Shown: positions 33,324 to 41,098 of the stretch, in pieces
How the letters are laid out: the number at the start of each line of letters is the position of its first letter
Position numbering within the stretch: the first letter of the stretch is position 1
Assembly (NCBI RefSeq): GCF_900143515.1
Contig: NZ_FSQT01000002.1
Location: 4,403,501 to 4,467,500, forward strand
Reading direction: 5' to 3'
DNA: 64,000 nucleotides
Source: Micromonospora cremea
Lineage (GTDB): Bacteria; Actinomycetota; Actinomycetes; Mycobacteriales; Micromonosporaceae
Position numbers and translations under genes: made by a program
Notes under the pieces: generated by a model
What the model was told of the DNA's origin: nothing
Seen by the model: only the letters and a program-made list of their open reading frames with translations
Database searches by the model: none

Positions 33324-33396
33324 CCCAAGACCGTACTTGGCCTGGCAAGTTGATCGCGTTGCGGCGTACCTGACGAGCGGGCAAGCTGGTACGACG

Positions 33397-34317
33397 ATGT
33401 CCTTCACCCTGTTCGCCGATGCCCGCCTGGCGCTCGCCCGGGACAGCCTCGCCGGTCTCTCCACCGGCGACGCGCTCGGCGCGCGGTACTTCGCACCCGG
33501 CGCACGCCCGGAGGATCTTGCCGCGGGCGTCCTGCCGCCGGCGCCCTGGGAGTGGACCGACGACACCGAGATGGCCTGCTCGGTCCTCGCCGGGCTGGCC
33601 GAGTCCGGCGACGTCGACCGGGATCGGCTGGCCCTGGCGTTCGCGGAGCGCTGCGATCCGCGCCGCGGCTACGGCGCGGGCGCGATGCTGATCCTGCGGC
33701 TGATCCGCACCGGCACGCCGTGGCCGGTGGCCGCCGCGTCCGCCTTCGACGGCCAGGGCTCCTGCGGCAACGGCGCGGCGATGCGGGTGGGCCCGCTGGG
33801 CGCGTACTTCGCCGATTCGACCGTCCGCGCCGCGGCCCAGGCCCGCGCCTCGGCCGAGGTGACCCACGCGCACCCGGAGGGGATCGCCGGTGCGGTCGCG
33901 GTGGCGGTCGCCGCCGCGTTGGCCGCCCGGGCCCGCCTCGACGGGCACCGGCCGGCACCGGAGCGGCTGCTCGCCGGGATCGCCGGCGCGGTCGATCCGG
34001 GCACCGAGGTGCACCGCAGCGTGCACCGGGCGGCCGGGCTGCTCGGCCGGCCGCTGTCCCGGGTGGTGGCGGCGCTCGGCAACGGCTCCCGGGTGACCGC
34101 CCAGGACACCGTCGGCTTCACCCTCTGGGTGGCCGCCACCCACCTGGACGACTACCCGGCGGCGATCCGGGTCTGCGTGCAGGCCGGCGGGGACGTGGAC
34201 ACCACGGCCGCCATCGCCGGCGCGGTGGTGGCGGCGTACACCGGTGTCGGCACGCCCGGCGGCGTGCCCGAGCCGTGGCTGGCCGCCCGCGAGCCGCTGC
34301 CCACCTGGGCGCCCTGA
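33397..34317 (+). CDS. ADP-ribosylglycohydrolase family protein
   Basis: A 306-residue hydrolase of the DraG/ADPRH fold, which removes ADP-ribose from proteins or small molecules. Metal-binding motifs are present: LGDALGAR-like DSLAGLSTGDALGARYF at the N-terminus, WTDDTEMACSVL (DDTE) and the C-terminal QAGGDVDTTAAIAGAVVAAYTG (GGDVDT). Also typical are GQGSCGNGAAMRVGPLGAYF and TQDT-like TAQDTVGFTLW. ATG at 33397 is preferred to the in-frame start at 33337, which lies inside the divergent promoter. The target is unknown. Confidence 0.92.
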   Translation: MSFTLFADARLALARDSLAGLSTGDALGARYFAPGARPEDLAAGVLPPAPWEWTDDTEMACSVLAGLAESGDVDRDRLALAFAERCDPRRGYGAGAMLILRLIRTGTPWPVAAASAFDGQGSCGNGAAMRVGPLGAYFADSTVRAAAQARASAEVTHAHPEGIAGAVAVAVAAALAARARLDGHRPAPERLLAGIAGAVDPGTEVHRSVHRAAGLLGRPLSRVVAALGNGSRVTAQDTVGFTLWVAATHLDDYPAAIRVCVQAGGDVDTTAAIAGAVVAAYTGVGTPGGVPEPWLAAREPLPTWAP

Positions 34318-34378
34318 CGACGTCGCGCCGTGTCGGACCACCGAGCCGACCGCGGCCTGCCGCCCACCCTCTCCGACG

Positions 34379-34449
34379 CCTTTGCTCTGCTTCAACCGAC
34401 GCAACAGCCACGGCCCTGAACCGTTGCGCGGGTTGAAGCAGAGCAAAGG
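34379..34449. repeat. 71-bp palindromic element (19-bp arms)
   Basis: Left arm CCTTTGCTCTGCTTCAACC (34379-34397) is perfectly complementary to 34431-34449. An inner stem CGCAAC (34400-34405) pairs with GTTGCG (34423-34428). The element lies in the 217-bp gap between two convergent genes, with no transposase or coding sequence near. It looks like a REP- or MITE-type unit; it may double as a bidirectional terminator. Confidence 0.7.
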
Positions 34450-34534
34450 TCGCGCGGTGACCGCCGGCCGCGCTGGATGCGGGCCGTCGTAGCTGCGGCC
34501 GTGGACCGTGGGCCGCCGACGGTGCGGGCGGGGC

Positions 34535-35428
34535 TCAGCCGGCGCGGACCGGGGTGGCGACCGCCGCCGGCACCGACTCACCCGGCGCCAACTCACCGGG
34601 CGTCGGATCGGTGGGCGCGGGGTCGTCGTCGTCTCCGCCGGTCACCTCGGCCAGCGCCGTGCGCTCGGCCGGGTCGCGCCGGCGCCACCGGCTGACCAGC
34701 CAGCCGATCGCCGCGCCACCGCCAAGCCCGGCCAGCAGTCCGGCGGCCAGCATGGCGTCGGCGCTGCCGGACTCCTCGCCGGAGCCGTCCGCGCGGTTCG
34801 CCGGCGCGGCGTCGCCACCGGCGTCGGGGTCGGTCGCCGCCCCGGCCGCCGGGGCGCCGTGCCCGCCGTGCCCGGCCGGGCCGGCCGCGCCCGGCGCCGC
34901 CGGCAGCAGGGTGAGCACCGGGGCCCGGTGCGCGCCGGTGGCGTCCGCCCAGCGGACCATCGTGCCGTCGGCGTACGTCTGGACCACCTCGAAGGTGAGC
35001 CGTTCGGCCTGTGGCAGCGGGCCCATGGACAGCGCCAGCCGGGCGGGGCCCGGTTCGCCCTGGCCGACCCGGATCCAGGTCACCGCGGTGGTCACCGTGC
35101 TCACCCCGGAGGAGTGGATGCCGGTCACCGGCCGGTCCAGGGTGCGGAAACTGATCCGGGGCGCCCAACCGGTCACCGACATGGGGTACACCTCGGCCAC
35201 CGGCGCGTCGGCGGGCAACCGAACCTCGATCTGGCGGGTCGTCGTGCCGGCCCGCTCCTCCGGCACGGTGAACTCCAGCCGCACCGCGTCGCCCTGCCGG
35301 GCCTGGGTCGGGGTGGTCGTCACGTCCGCCGCGTGCGCCGTACCGGGCCAGAGCAGCGGCCCGGCGGCGGTCAGCGCGGTCACCGCCGCGATCCGCTGCC
35401 GGCGGCCACCGCCGTGCGTGCTCGCCAT
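34535..35428 (-). CDS. YcnI-like (DUF1775) secreted membrane-anchored protein
   Basis: A 297-residue exported protein. Signal peptide at about residues 1-33 (ending GTAHA). A DUF1775/YcnI beta-domain (VTTTPTQARQGDAVRLEFTVPEERAGT through VRWADATGAHRAPVLTLL) follows, then a Pro/Gly-rich linker, one transmembrane helix (AMLAAGLLAGLGGGAAIGWLV) and an acidic tail. YcnI proteins normally keep His as the first mature residue to bind copper; here the sequence is TAHA-ADVTTTP, so that His may be lost. No copC/copD or other copper gene is adjacent. ATG at 35428. Confidence 0.85.
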   Translation of the reverse strand: MASTHGGGRRQRIAAVTALTAAGPLLWPGTAHAADVTTTPTQARQGDAVRLEFTVPEERAGTTTRQIEVRLPADAPVAEVYPMSVTGWAPRISFRTLDRPVTGIHSSGVSTVTTAVTWIRVGQGEPGPARLALSMGPLPQAERLTFEVVQTYADGTMVRWADATGAHRAPVLTLLPAAPGAAGPAGHGGHGAPAAGAATDPDAGGDAAPANRADGSGEESGSADAMLAAGLLAGLGGGAAIGWLVSRWRRRDPAERTALAEVTGGDDDDPAPTDPTPGELAPGESVPAAVATPVRAG

Positions 35429-35519
35429 CTCGTGCCCCCATCCGTGTCGACGCGACCGGCACCGGTTCCGGCCACACCTCCTAGTTCGGCTCCGAGGCGC
35501 AAAAGGTTCAACGCCGACC

Positions 35520-35575
35520 GTTAACAAGGGGCCCTTCCTATACCGGAGGCGTTAAGAAGGTGCCCTTCCTTACCC
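35520..35575. repeat. Tandem pair of near-palindromic repeats upstream of thrS
   Basis: Two head-to-tail copies with a 31-bp period: GTTAACAAGGGGCCCTTCC (35520-35538) then TATACC, and GTTAAGAAGGTGCCCTTCC (35551-35569) then TTACCC. The first copy contains the palindrome AAGGGGCCCTT. It resembles the inverted repeat at 16314-16357 and a degenerate copy at 48028-48058. It lies about 75-130 bp before thrS, in its likely promoter/leader. Confidence 0.7.
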
Positions 35576-35648
35576 AAGGTGGGTGGACCGATAGCATCGG
35601 CAGGAGCCGAGGATCGGCATCCGTTTCGTACCGCATGAAGGAGTCACC

Positions 35649-37658
35649 GTGTCCGCACCCCGTACCCCCGCCGTGGCCGACCCTGTCGTCGTCGCCGCCG
35701 GGACCACGGCGGCCGACGCGGTGGCCGCGGCCGGACTGCCCGCGAACGGCCCCAAGGCGATCGTCGCGGTCCGCGACCCGGAGGGTCAGCTGCGCGACCT
35801 GGACTGGTCGCCGGCCGAGGAGACCGTCGTCGAGCCGGTCAGCCTGGACTCGCCCGACGGGCTGAACGTGCTGCGCCACTCCACCGCGCACGTCCTGGCC
35901 CAGGCCGTGCAGGACATCTTCCCCGAGGCCAAGCTGGGCATCGGCCCGCCGATCGAGAACGGCTTCTACTACGACTTCGACGTCGACAAGCCGTTCCAGC
36001 CCGACGACCTCAGCAAGGTCGAGAAGCGGATGCAGGAGATCATCAAGTCCGGCCAGCGGTTCCGCCGGCGCCGCTTCCGCAACCTGGACGAGGCGCGCAC
36101 CGAGCTGGCCGACGAGCCGTTCAAGTTGGAGTTGATCGACCTCAAGGGTGACGGGCTGGACTCCTCGCAGGTGATGGAGGTGGGCGGCGGCGAGCTGACC
36201 ATCTACGACAACCTCGACGCCAAGGAGGACAAGGTCTGCTGGTCGGACCTGTGCCGGGGCCCACACCTGCCGACCACCCGGCTGATCGGCGCGTTCAAGC
36301 TGATGCGCTCGGCCGCCGCGTACTGGCGCGGGTCGGAGAAGAACCCGCAGTTGCAGCGGGTGTACGGCACCGCGTGGCCGACCCGCGACGAGCTGAAGGC
36401 GTACCTGAAGCTGCTGGAGGAGGCCGCCCGGCGCGACCACCGCAAGCTCGGCGCGGACCTGGACCTGTTCAGCTTCCCCGACGAGATCGGCTCCGGTCTG
36501 GCGGTCTTCCACCCCAAGGGCGGCATCATCCGCCGGGAGATGGAGCACTACTCGCGGCGCCGGCACGAGGAGGCGGGGTACGAGTTCGTCAACACCCCGC
36601 ACATCACCAAGGCGCAGCTGTTCCAGACCTCCGGGCACCTGCCCTACTACGCGGACACCATGTTCCCGCCCATGCAGTTGGAGGGCGCGGACTACTACCT
36701 CAAGGCGATGAACTGCCCGATGCACAACCTGATCTTCAGGGCGCGCGGGCGGTCGTACCGGGAGCTGCCGCTGCGGCTGTTCGAGTTCGGCACGGTCTAC
36801 CGGTACGAGAAGTCCGGCGTGGTGCACGGCCTGACCCGGGTGCGCGGCCTGACCCAGGACGACTCGCACATCTACTGCACCCGGGAGCAGATGGCCGGCG
36901 AGCTGTCCACGCTGCTCAGCTTCGTGTTGGACCTGCTGCGCGACTACGGCCTGGACGACTTCTACCTGGAGTTGTCCACCCGGGACGACTCGCCCAAGTT
37001 CATCGGCGACGAGGAGGACTGGGCGGAGGCGACCGAGGCGCTGCGGACCGCGGCCGCGACCTCCGGGCTGGACCTCGTCCCCGACCCGGGTGGCGCGGCG
37101 TTCTACGGGCCGAAGATCTCGGTACAGGCCCGGGACGCGATCGGCCGGACGTGGCAGATGTCCACCATCCAGGTCGACTTCAACCAGCCGGAGCGGTTCG
37201 GGTTGGAGTACCAGGCGGCCGACGGCAGCCGACAGCGACCGGTGATGATCCACCGGGCGCTGTTCGGCTCGATCGAGCGGTTCTTCGGGGTGCTCACCGA
37301 GCACTACGCGGGGGCGTTCCCGGCCTGGCTGGCTCCGGTCCAGGTGGTCGGCATCCCGATCCGCGAGGACCACACCGACTACCTGCACGGGTTCGTCGCG
37401 GCGCTGCGCACCGAGGGGATCCGGGCGCAGGTGGACGCGGGCGACGACCGGATGCAGAAGAAGATCCGCACCGCCCAGCAGCAGAAGATCCCGTTCATGG
37501 TGATCGCCGGCGATGACGACGTGGCCGCCAGCACGGTCTCCTTCCGCTACCGGGACGGCTCGCAGCGCAACGGCGTGCCGGTCGCCGAGGCGGTGACCCA
37601 CGTCCTGGACGTGGTCAGCACGCGGACCAACATCGGCCCGTCCGCCGCCGCGGAGTAG
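35649..37658 (+). CDS. thrS: Threonyl-tRNA synthetase
   Basis: A 669-residue class II synthetase that charges tRNA-Thr. The N-terminal TGS domain (about 1-75) is followed by the editing domain ([24 protein letters not shown] with the HxxxH zinc/editing motif; [12 protein letters not shown] with Cys-His). The catalytic core has motif 1 around [14 protein letters not shown], motif 2 [27 protein letters not shown], and the zinc Cys in MNCPMHNLI. The anticodon-binding domain ends the protein ([14 protein letters not shown]). GTG at 35649 with GAAGGAGTCACC. It heads the conserved thrS-to-yebC block. Confidence 0.97.
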   Translation: MSAPRTPAVADPVVVAAGTTAADAVAAAGLPANGPKAIVAVRDPEGQLRDLDWSPAEETVVEPVSLDSPDGLNVLRHSTAHVLAQAVQDIFPEAKLGIGPPIENGFYYDFDVDKPFQPDDLSKVEKRMQEIIKSGQRFRRRRFRNLDEARTELADEPFKLELIDLKGDGLDSSQVMEVGGGELTIYDNLDAKEDKVCWSDLCRGPHLPTTRLIGAFKLMRSAAAYWRGSEKNPQLQRVYGTAWPTRDELKAYLKLLEEAARRDHRKLGADLDLFSFPDEIGSGLAVFHPKGGIIRREMEHYSRRRHEEAGYEFVNTPHITKAQLFQTSGHLPYYADTMFPPMQLEGADYYLKAMNCPMHNLIFRARGRSYRELPLRLFEFGTVYRYEKSGVVHGLTRVRGLTQDDSHIYCTREQMAGELSTLLSFVLDLLRDYGLDDFYLELSTRDDSPKFIGDEEDWAEATEALRTAAATSGLDLVPDPGGAAFYGPKISVQARDAIGRTWQMSTIQVDFNQPERFGLEYQAADGSRQRPVMIHRALFGSIERFFGVLTEHYAGAFPAWLAPVQVVGIPIREDHTDYLHGFVAALRTEGIRAQVDAGDDRMQKKIRTAQQQKIPFMVIAGDDDVAASTVSFRYRDGSQRNGVPVAEAVTHVLDVVSTRTNIGPSAAAE

Positions 37659-37686
37659 CGGGCCCGTCGCGATCGCCATGATCGTG

Positions 37687-37725
37687 CTCGATCGATGAAG
37701 TAGTGGCCTCCCTGACGCGGGGAGG
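37687..37725 (+). terminator. Terminator hairpin after thrS within a larger palindrome
   Basis: GAAG-t-AGTGGCCTCCC pairs with GGGAGGCCACT-g-CTTC (15 bp, one mismatch) around a tgacgcg loop. Outer arms GATCGTGCT (37680-37688) and AGCACGATC (37744-37752) frame it. It lies in the gap between thrS and the convergent peptidase gene. Confidence 0.7.
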
Positions 37726-37771
37726 CCACTGCTTCCGTGTTCCAGCACGATCTCGGGTGGACGACCCGGCG

Positions 37772-38509
37772 TCAGATCCCGCAGGTCGGCGCCGACCAGG
37801 TCCGGGTGGACTTGTGCGCGACGTGGGTGTGGTCGTCGTGGCCCGGGTAGCCGGGGCCGAGGATCTCGTTGAAGCCGTGGTTGCGGGCCTGCTGGGCCAG
37901 GCGGCACAGTGAGTGCGGGGTGGCGCCGAGGTCGGCGGCGTCCCCGTAGAGGTGCCGGCTGGTCGACGACCCGCCGACCGCGCTGTTGCAGGCGTAGCTG
38001 CGGAACGCGCTGGTCACCCTGATCTGCTGGTCGCCGAGCGCGTGCCGCATGGCCTGGAGCTTCCACATCGAGACCCGGGCGTTGAACCGGGCGGTGCTGG
38101 CCGACACCGCCCCGCCGGACCAGTCGCTGTTGCAGTCGTTGAACTCGGCGTAGTCGAAGTTGACCGGCGTGCAGTCGTCGTCCTGGAGGGCGTAGATCCG
38201 GTTGAAGGTCTGCGGGCCGGCGATGCCGTCCGCGGGGAGCCCGTACGCCTGCTGGAAGCGCAGCACGGCGGACCGGGTGGCCGGCCCGTACGCGCCGTCG
38301 ATGGTGAGCACGGCGCCGTAGCCGGGATAGCCGGCGACCCGGACCTGGAGTTGCCGGACGTCCTCGCCGGACATCCCCTGGGACAGCATGCGTCCCCAGG
38401 TGTAGCAGCCGTCCGCGTGCGCGGCCCCGGCGGTCAGGGTGACCCCGGCCACGGTGCTGACGGCGGTCAGCGCGATGGCCGCGAGAAAGGTGCCGATTCG
38501 TCGGATCAC
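37772..38509 (-). CDS. Secreted M15-type peptidase with peptidoglycan-binding domain
   Basis: A 245-residue exported protein. Signal peptide at about residues 1-33 (IRRIGTFLAAIALTAVSTVAGVTLTAGAAHA). A PG_binding_1 domain follows (SGEDVRQLQVRVAGYPGYGAVLTIDGAYGPATRSAVLRFQ). The C-terminal M15-like (D-Ala-D-Ala carboxypeptidase) domain has RVTSAFRSYACNSAVGG, SRHLYGDAADLGA (His and Asp zinc ligands) and HDDHTHVAHK (third His). Many cysteines suggest disulfides. It would trim or hydrolyse peptidoglycan stem peptides outside the cell. GTG at 38509 has GGAAGG at 5 nt, preferred to ATG 38530. The leader can fold over that ribosome site. Confidence 0.88.
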   Translation of the reverse strand: MIRRIGTFLAAIALTAVSTVAGVTLTAGAAHADGCYTWGRMLSQGMSGEDVRQLQVRVAGYPGYGAVLTIDGAYGPATRSAVLRFQQAYGLPADGIAGPQTFNRIYALQDDDCTPVNFDYAEFNDCNSDWSGGAVSASTARFNARVSMWKLQAMRHALGDQQIRVTSAFRSYACNSAVGGSSTSRHLYGDAADLGATPHSLCRLAQQARNHGFNEILGPGYPGHDDHTHVAHKSTRTWSAPTCGI

Positions 38510-38558
38510 TGAAACCTTCCATCGATACATGGAAGTACGTGGATATACGAAAGTTTCA
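38510..38558 (-). promoter_or_regulatory. Alternative hairpins over the peptidase ribosome site
   Basis: On the minus strand, CTTCCAT (38535-38529) can pair with ATGGAAG (38522-38516), burying the GGAAGG ribosome site of the GTG start. A competing outer stem pairs TGAAAC (38558-38553) with GTTTCA (38515-38510). The two foldings overlap, a layout seen in RNA switches and thermosensors. The region is unusually AT-rich for this genome. Confidence 0.4.
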
Positions 38559-38671
38559 GGGATGGGACTTCGTTCGTCAACAACTTCCATTCGACGCGAT
38601 TCTGAACAGCCGACAATCCGGCCGGCCCGCGCGAGCGGGTGGCAGCCGTCGCCGCCGCCCGGCACGGTCCG

Positions 38672-38684
38672 TAGGATCGCCTCT
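38672..38684 (+). promoter_or_regulatory. Leaderless-type promoter of the HIT gene
   Basis: TAGGAT (38672-38677), a consensus-like actinobacterial -10 box, stands 7 nt before the GTG at 38685. There is no ribosome site, so transcription probably starts at the start codon. Confidence 0.55.
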
Positions 38685-39233
38685 GTGACTGGGGCGGAAC
38701 GGCACACGGACAGCGGCGGGATGACCGACGGCCTGGAGCGGCTCTGGACGCCGCACCGGATGACGTACATCTCCGGCGAGGACCGTCCGGCCGAGGGCTA
38801 CGAGAAGCCCACCGGGTGCCCGTTCTGCCGGGCTCCCAAGCTGCCGCCCGAGGAGAGCCTGGTCGTGGCCCGCGGCGAGCACGTCTTCGTGGTGCTCAAC
38901 CTCTACCCGTACAACCCGGGGCACCTGCTGGTCTGCCCGTACCGGCACGTCGCCGACTACACCGACCTGGACGGGCCGGAGACCAGCGAGCTGGCGTCGT
39001 TCACCCAGGCCGCGATGCGGGTGATCCGCAAGGTCAGCAACGCGCACGGCTTCAACCTGGGGATGAACCAGGGCGGGGTGGCCGGCGCCGGCATCGCCGC
39101 GCACCTGCACCAGCACGTGGTGCCGCGCTGGGGCGGCGACGCGAACTTCATGCCGGTGATCGGCCGCACCAAGGTCCTGCCGCAGCTGCTCGGCGACACC
39201 CGCGACCTGCTCGCCCGCGCCTGGCCCTCCTGA
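38685..39233 (+). CDS. HIT family nucleotide hydrolase/transferase
   Basis: A 182-residue HIT protein with the signature HLHQHVVPRW (HxHxHxx) near the C-terminus. It also has GCPFCRAPK with a Cys pair that may bind zinc, and NLYPYNPGHLLVCPYRHVADYTDL. In actinobacteria this gene sits between thrS and pgsA and is sometimes annotated as AP4A phosphorylase-like. It would cleave or transfer nucleotidyl groups. GTG at 38685 is leaderless by position; an internal ATG at 38721 with GGCGGG upstream is the alternative start. Confidence 0.92.
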   Translation: MTGAERHTDSGGMTDGLERLWTPHRMTYISGEDRPAEGYEKPTGCPFCRAPKLPPEESLVVARGEHVFVVLNLYPYNPGHLLVCPYRHVADYTDLDGPETSELASFTQAAMRVIRKVSNAHGFNLGMNQGGVAGAGIAAHLHQHVVPRWGGDANFMPVIGRTKVLPQLLGDTRDLLARAWPS

Positions 39234-39270
39234 CCCGTCGCGCCGGCGCGCGAGGTGCGCGCCGGCCCGG

Positions 39271-39753
39271 CTAGCCGGCGCGCAGCAGGGCGGCCAGCTC
39301 CGGCCAGCTCTCCACCCGGTGTACGCGGGGCAGCAGCCCGGCGTGCGCGGCGACCTCCGCCGGGCGGGGGCGGAACAGGTAGCGGTGCGGCACCGAGTCG
39401 AGGTAGCCGAGCACCTCCAGCCGATCGTCCACGAAGTGGGTCAGCCCGAGCCGCCGGGCGATCGGCGCCTTGTCCGGCCGGGTCCGGCAGAAGTGCAGCC
39501 GCTCCACCGGGATGCCGGTGCGGGTCGCAAAGTCGTGGTGGGCGAGCCACTCCCGGGTCCGCCGCTCGGTGGCCTCGCCGCACTTGGAGACCAGGTGCAC
39601 CTCGTCGAACGCCGGGCCGAGCGCGGCGAGCGCCTCGAACGCCCCGTCGACGGCGGGGGTGCGCAGGTAGTGCGCGCCGAAGAACGAGGTGTCGGCGTCC
39701 TCGTCAGCCGGCTCGATGAGCACGCCGCCGATGTCCACACCCAGCCGTCGCAT
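39271..39753 (-). CDS. HAD-like hydrolase/phosphatase domain protein
   Basis: A 160-residue protein with the start of a HAD fold: RRLGVDIGGVLIEPADED (the second Asp of DxD is replaced by Gly), VHLVSKCGEATERRTREWL (motif II/III with Lys), and FVDDRLEVLGYL (acidic motif IV). The missing DxD Asp suggests altered or absent phosphatase activity, as in 5'-nucleotidase-C or FCP-like relatives. ATG at 39753 is chosen over two in-frame ATGs upstream (39765, 39777) because GVDIGG is then at the normal distance. It is convergent with the HIT gene. Confidence 0.75.
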   Translation of the reverse strand: MRRLGVDIGGVLIEPADEDADTSFFGAHYLRTPAVDGAFEALAALGPAFDEVHLVSKCGEATERRTREWLAHHDFATRTGIPVERLHFCRTRPDKAPIARRLGLTHFVDDRLEVLGYLDSVPHRYLFRPRPAEVAAHAGLLPRVHRVESWPELAALLRAG

Positions 39754-39850
39754 GGGCCCGATCATGCCGCACGGCACCCGCCGCCGCGCTCCGGCGTCCG
39801 CGTCCGGGAACCGCTACGCCTGGACCCGACGAAGGTGGCACGATCGTTCG

Positions 39851-40909
39851 ATGGCAGTCACGACACGGATGTTGGGGCGCAGCGGCATCGAGGTCAGCGC
39901 CCTCGGCATGGGGTGCTGGGCGATCGGCGGCCCCTGGGCGGAGGGGACCCAGCCGCTGGGCTGGGGCGCGGTCGACGACGACGAGTCCGTGCGGGCGGTG
40001 CGCCGCGCGCTCGACCTGGGCGTCACCCTCTTCGACACCGCCGACACCTACGGCGCCGGGCACGGTGAGCGGGTGCTCGGGCGTGCGCTCGCCGGCCGCC
40101 GGGACGAGGCCGTGATCGCCACCAAGTGGGGCTACACCTTCGACGAGGCGAGCCGGCAGGCGACCGGCGAGGACGCGTCGCCGGCGTACCTGCGGCGGGC
40201 GGTTGTCGACTCGCTGCGCCGCCTGGGCACCGACCGGATCGACCTGTACCAGCTGCACCTGGCCGACCTGCCGGTGCCCCGGGCCGAGGCGCTGATCGGC
40301 ACCTGCGAGGACCTGGTCACCGAGGGCCTGATACGGGCGTACGGGTGGAGCACCGACCGCCCCGACCGGGCGACCGCGTTCGGGCACGCGGCCGCCGGCG
40401 CCACCGCCGTGCAGCACACCCTGTCGGTGCTGCGCGACGCCCCCGAGCTGCTCGCCGTCTGCGACAAGTACGACCTGGCCAGCGTCAACCGCGGGCCACT
40501 GGGGATGGGGCTGCTCACCGGCAAGTACTCCGCCGCTTCGACGCTGCCCCGCGACGACGTGCGTGGGCTGACCCCGGGCTGGCTGGAGTGGTTCCGTGGC
40601 GGCCGGCCGGCACCGGAGTGGCTGCGCCGGGTGGGCGCCGTCCGCGCCGCGCTCACCGCCGACGGGCGCACCCTCGCGCAGGGCGCGCTGGGGTGGATCT
40701 GGGCCCGCAGCGGGCGCACCATCCCGATCCCGGGCTGCCGTACCGTCGAACAGGTCGAGGAGAACGCCGCCGCGCTGCACCGGGGCCCACTGCCGCCGGA
40801 CCAGTTCGCCGAGGTCGAGCGCCAGCTGGCCGCCCTGCGCACCGCCGCCCTGCGCGACGCCGACCGCCCCCACTGGCCCCGCCCCACCCACCCGGTAACC
40901 CACCCCTGA
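39851..40909 (+). CDS. Aldo/keto reductase
   Basis: A 352-residue AKR. Catalytic residues: Asp and Tyr in LFDTADTYGAGHGERVLG, Lys in VIATKWGYTFDEASRQ and His in DLYQLHLADLPV. Cofactor loop: IPIPGCRTVEQVEENAAALHRG. N-terminus: MAVTTRMLGRSGIEVSALGMGCWAIGG. It is about 30% longer after the barrel than minimal AKRs, with a Pro-rich tail. It is distinct from the AKR at 28104 and unrelated to the thrS-yebC order, so it is probably an insertion into the block. Confidence 0.92.
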   Translation: MAVTTRMLGRSGIEVSALGMGCWAIGGPWAEGTQPLGWGAVDDDESVRAVRRALDLGVTLFDTADTYGAGHGERVLGRALAGRRDEAVIATKWGYTFDEASRQATGEDASPAYLRRAVVDSLRRLGTDRIDLYQLHLADLPVPRAEALIGTCEDLVTEGLIRAYGWSTDRPDRATAFGHAAAGATAVQHTLSVLRDAPELLAVCDKYDLASVNRGPLGMGLLTGKYSAASTLPRDDVRGLTPGWLEWFRGGRPAPEWLRRVGAVRAALTADGRTLAQGALGWIWARSGRTIPIPGCRTVEQVEENAAALHRGPLPPDQFAEVERQLAALRTAALRDADRPHWPRPTHPVTHP

Positions 40910-40954
40910 CCCACCCCTCCGCCCCCACCCGCCCGCCCGCCCCGCCCCCCGCCT

Positions 40955-41018
40955 CGTCGATCTAGGGCGAATCGTTGCCCGCGGAGATCAACTCACGGTG
41001 ATTTCCCCTAGATCGACG
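40955..41018. repeat. 64-bp palindromic element (13-bp arms)
   Basis: CGTCGATCTAGGG (40955-40967) and CCCTAGATCGACG (41006-41018) are perfectly complementary. The 38-nt loop contains a second small dyad, ATCAACTCACGGTGAT. It sits between convergent genes in a region flanked by long G/C homopolymer-like tracts. No protein is encoded. It is a candidate REP-like unit and possible terminator. Confidence 0.65.
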
Positions 41019-41098
41019 GGGCGGGTGGGGCGGGCAGGGCGGCCTGGGCCCGTGGGGCGGGCGGGGCGGCGTGGCGCGGGAGGGGCAGGGGCGTGAGG

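Noticed and set aside
35538..38522. A very long open frame antisense to thrS (almost 1000 codons)
   Set aside because: It is the complementary-strand shadow of high third-position GC. Its sequence is low-complexity Arg/Gly/Val/His, while thrS on the other strand has all family motifs.
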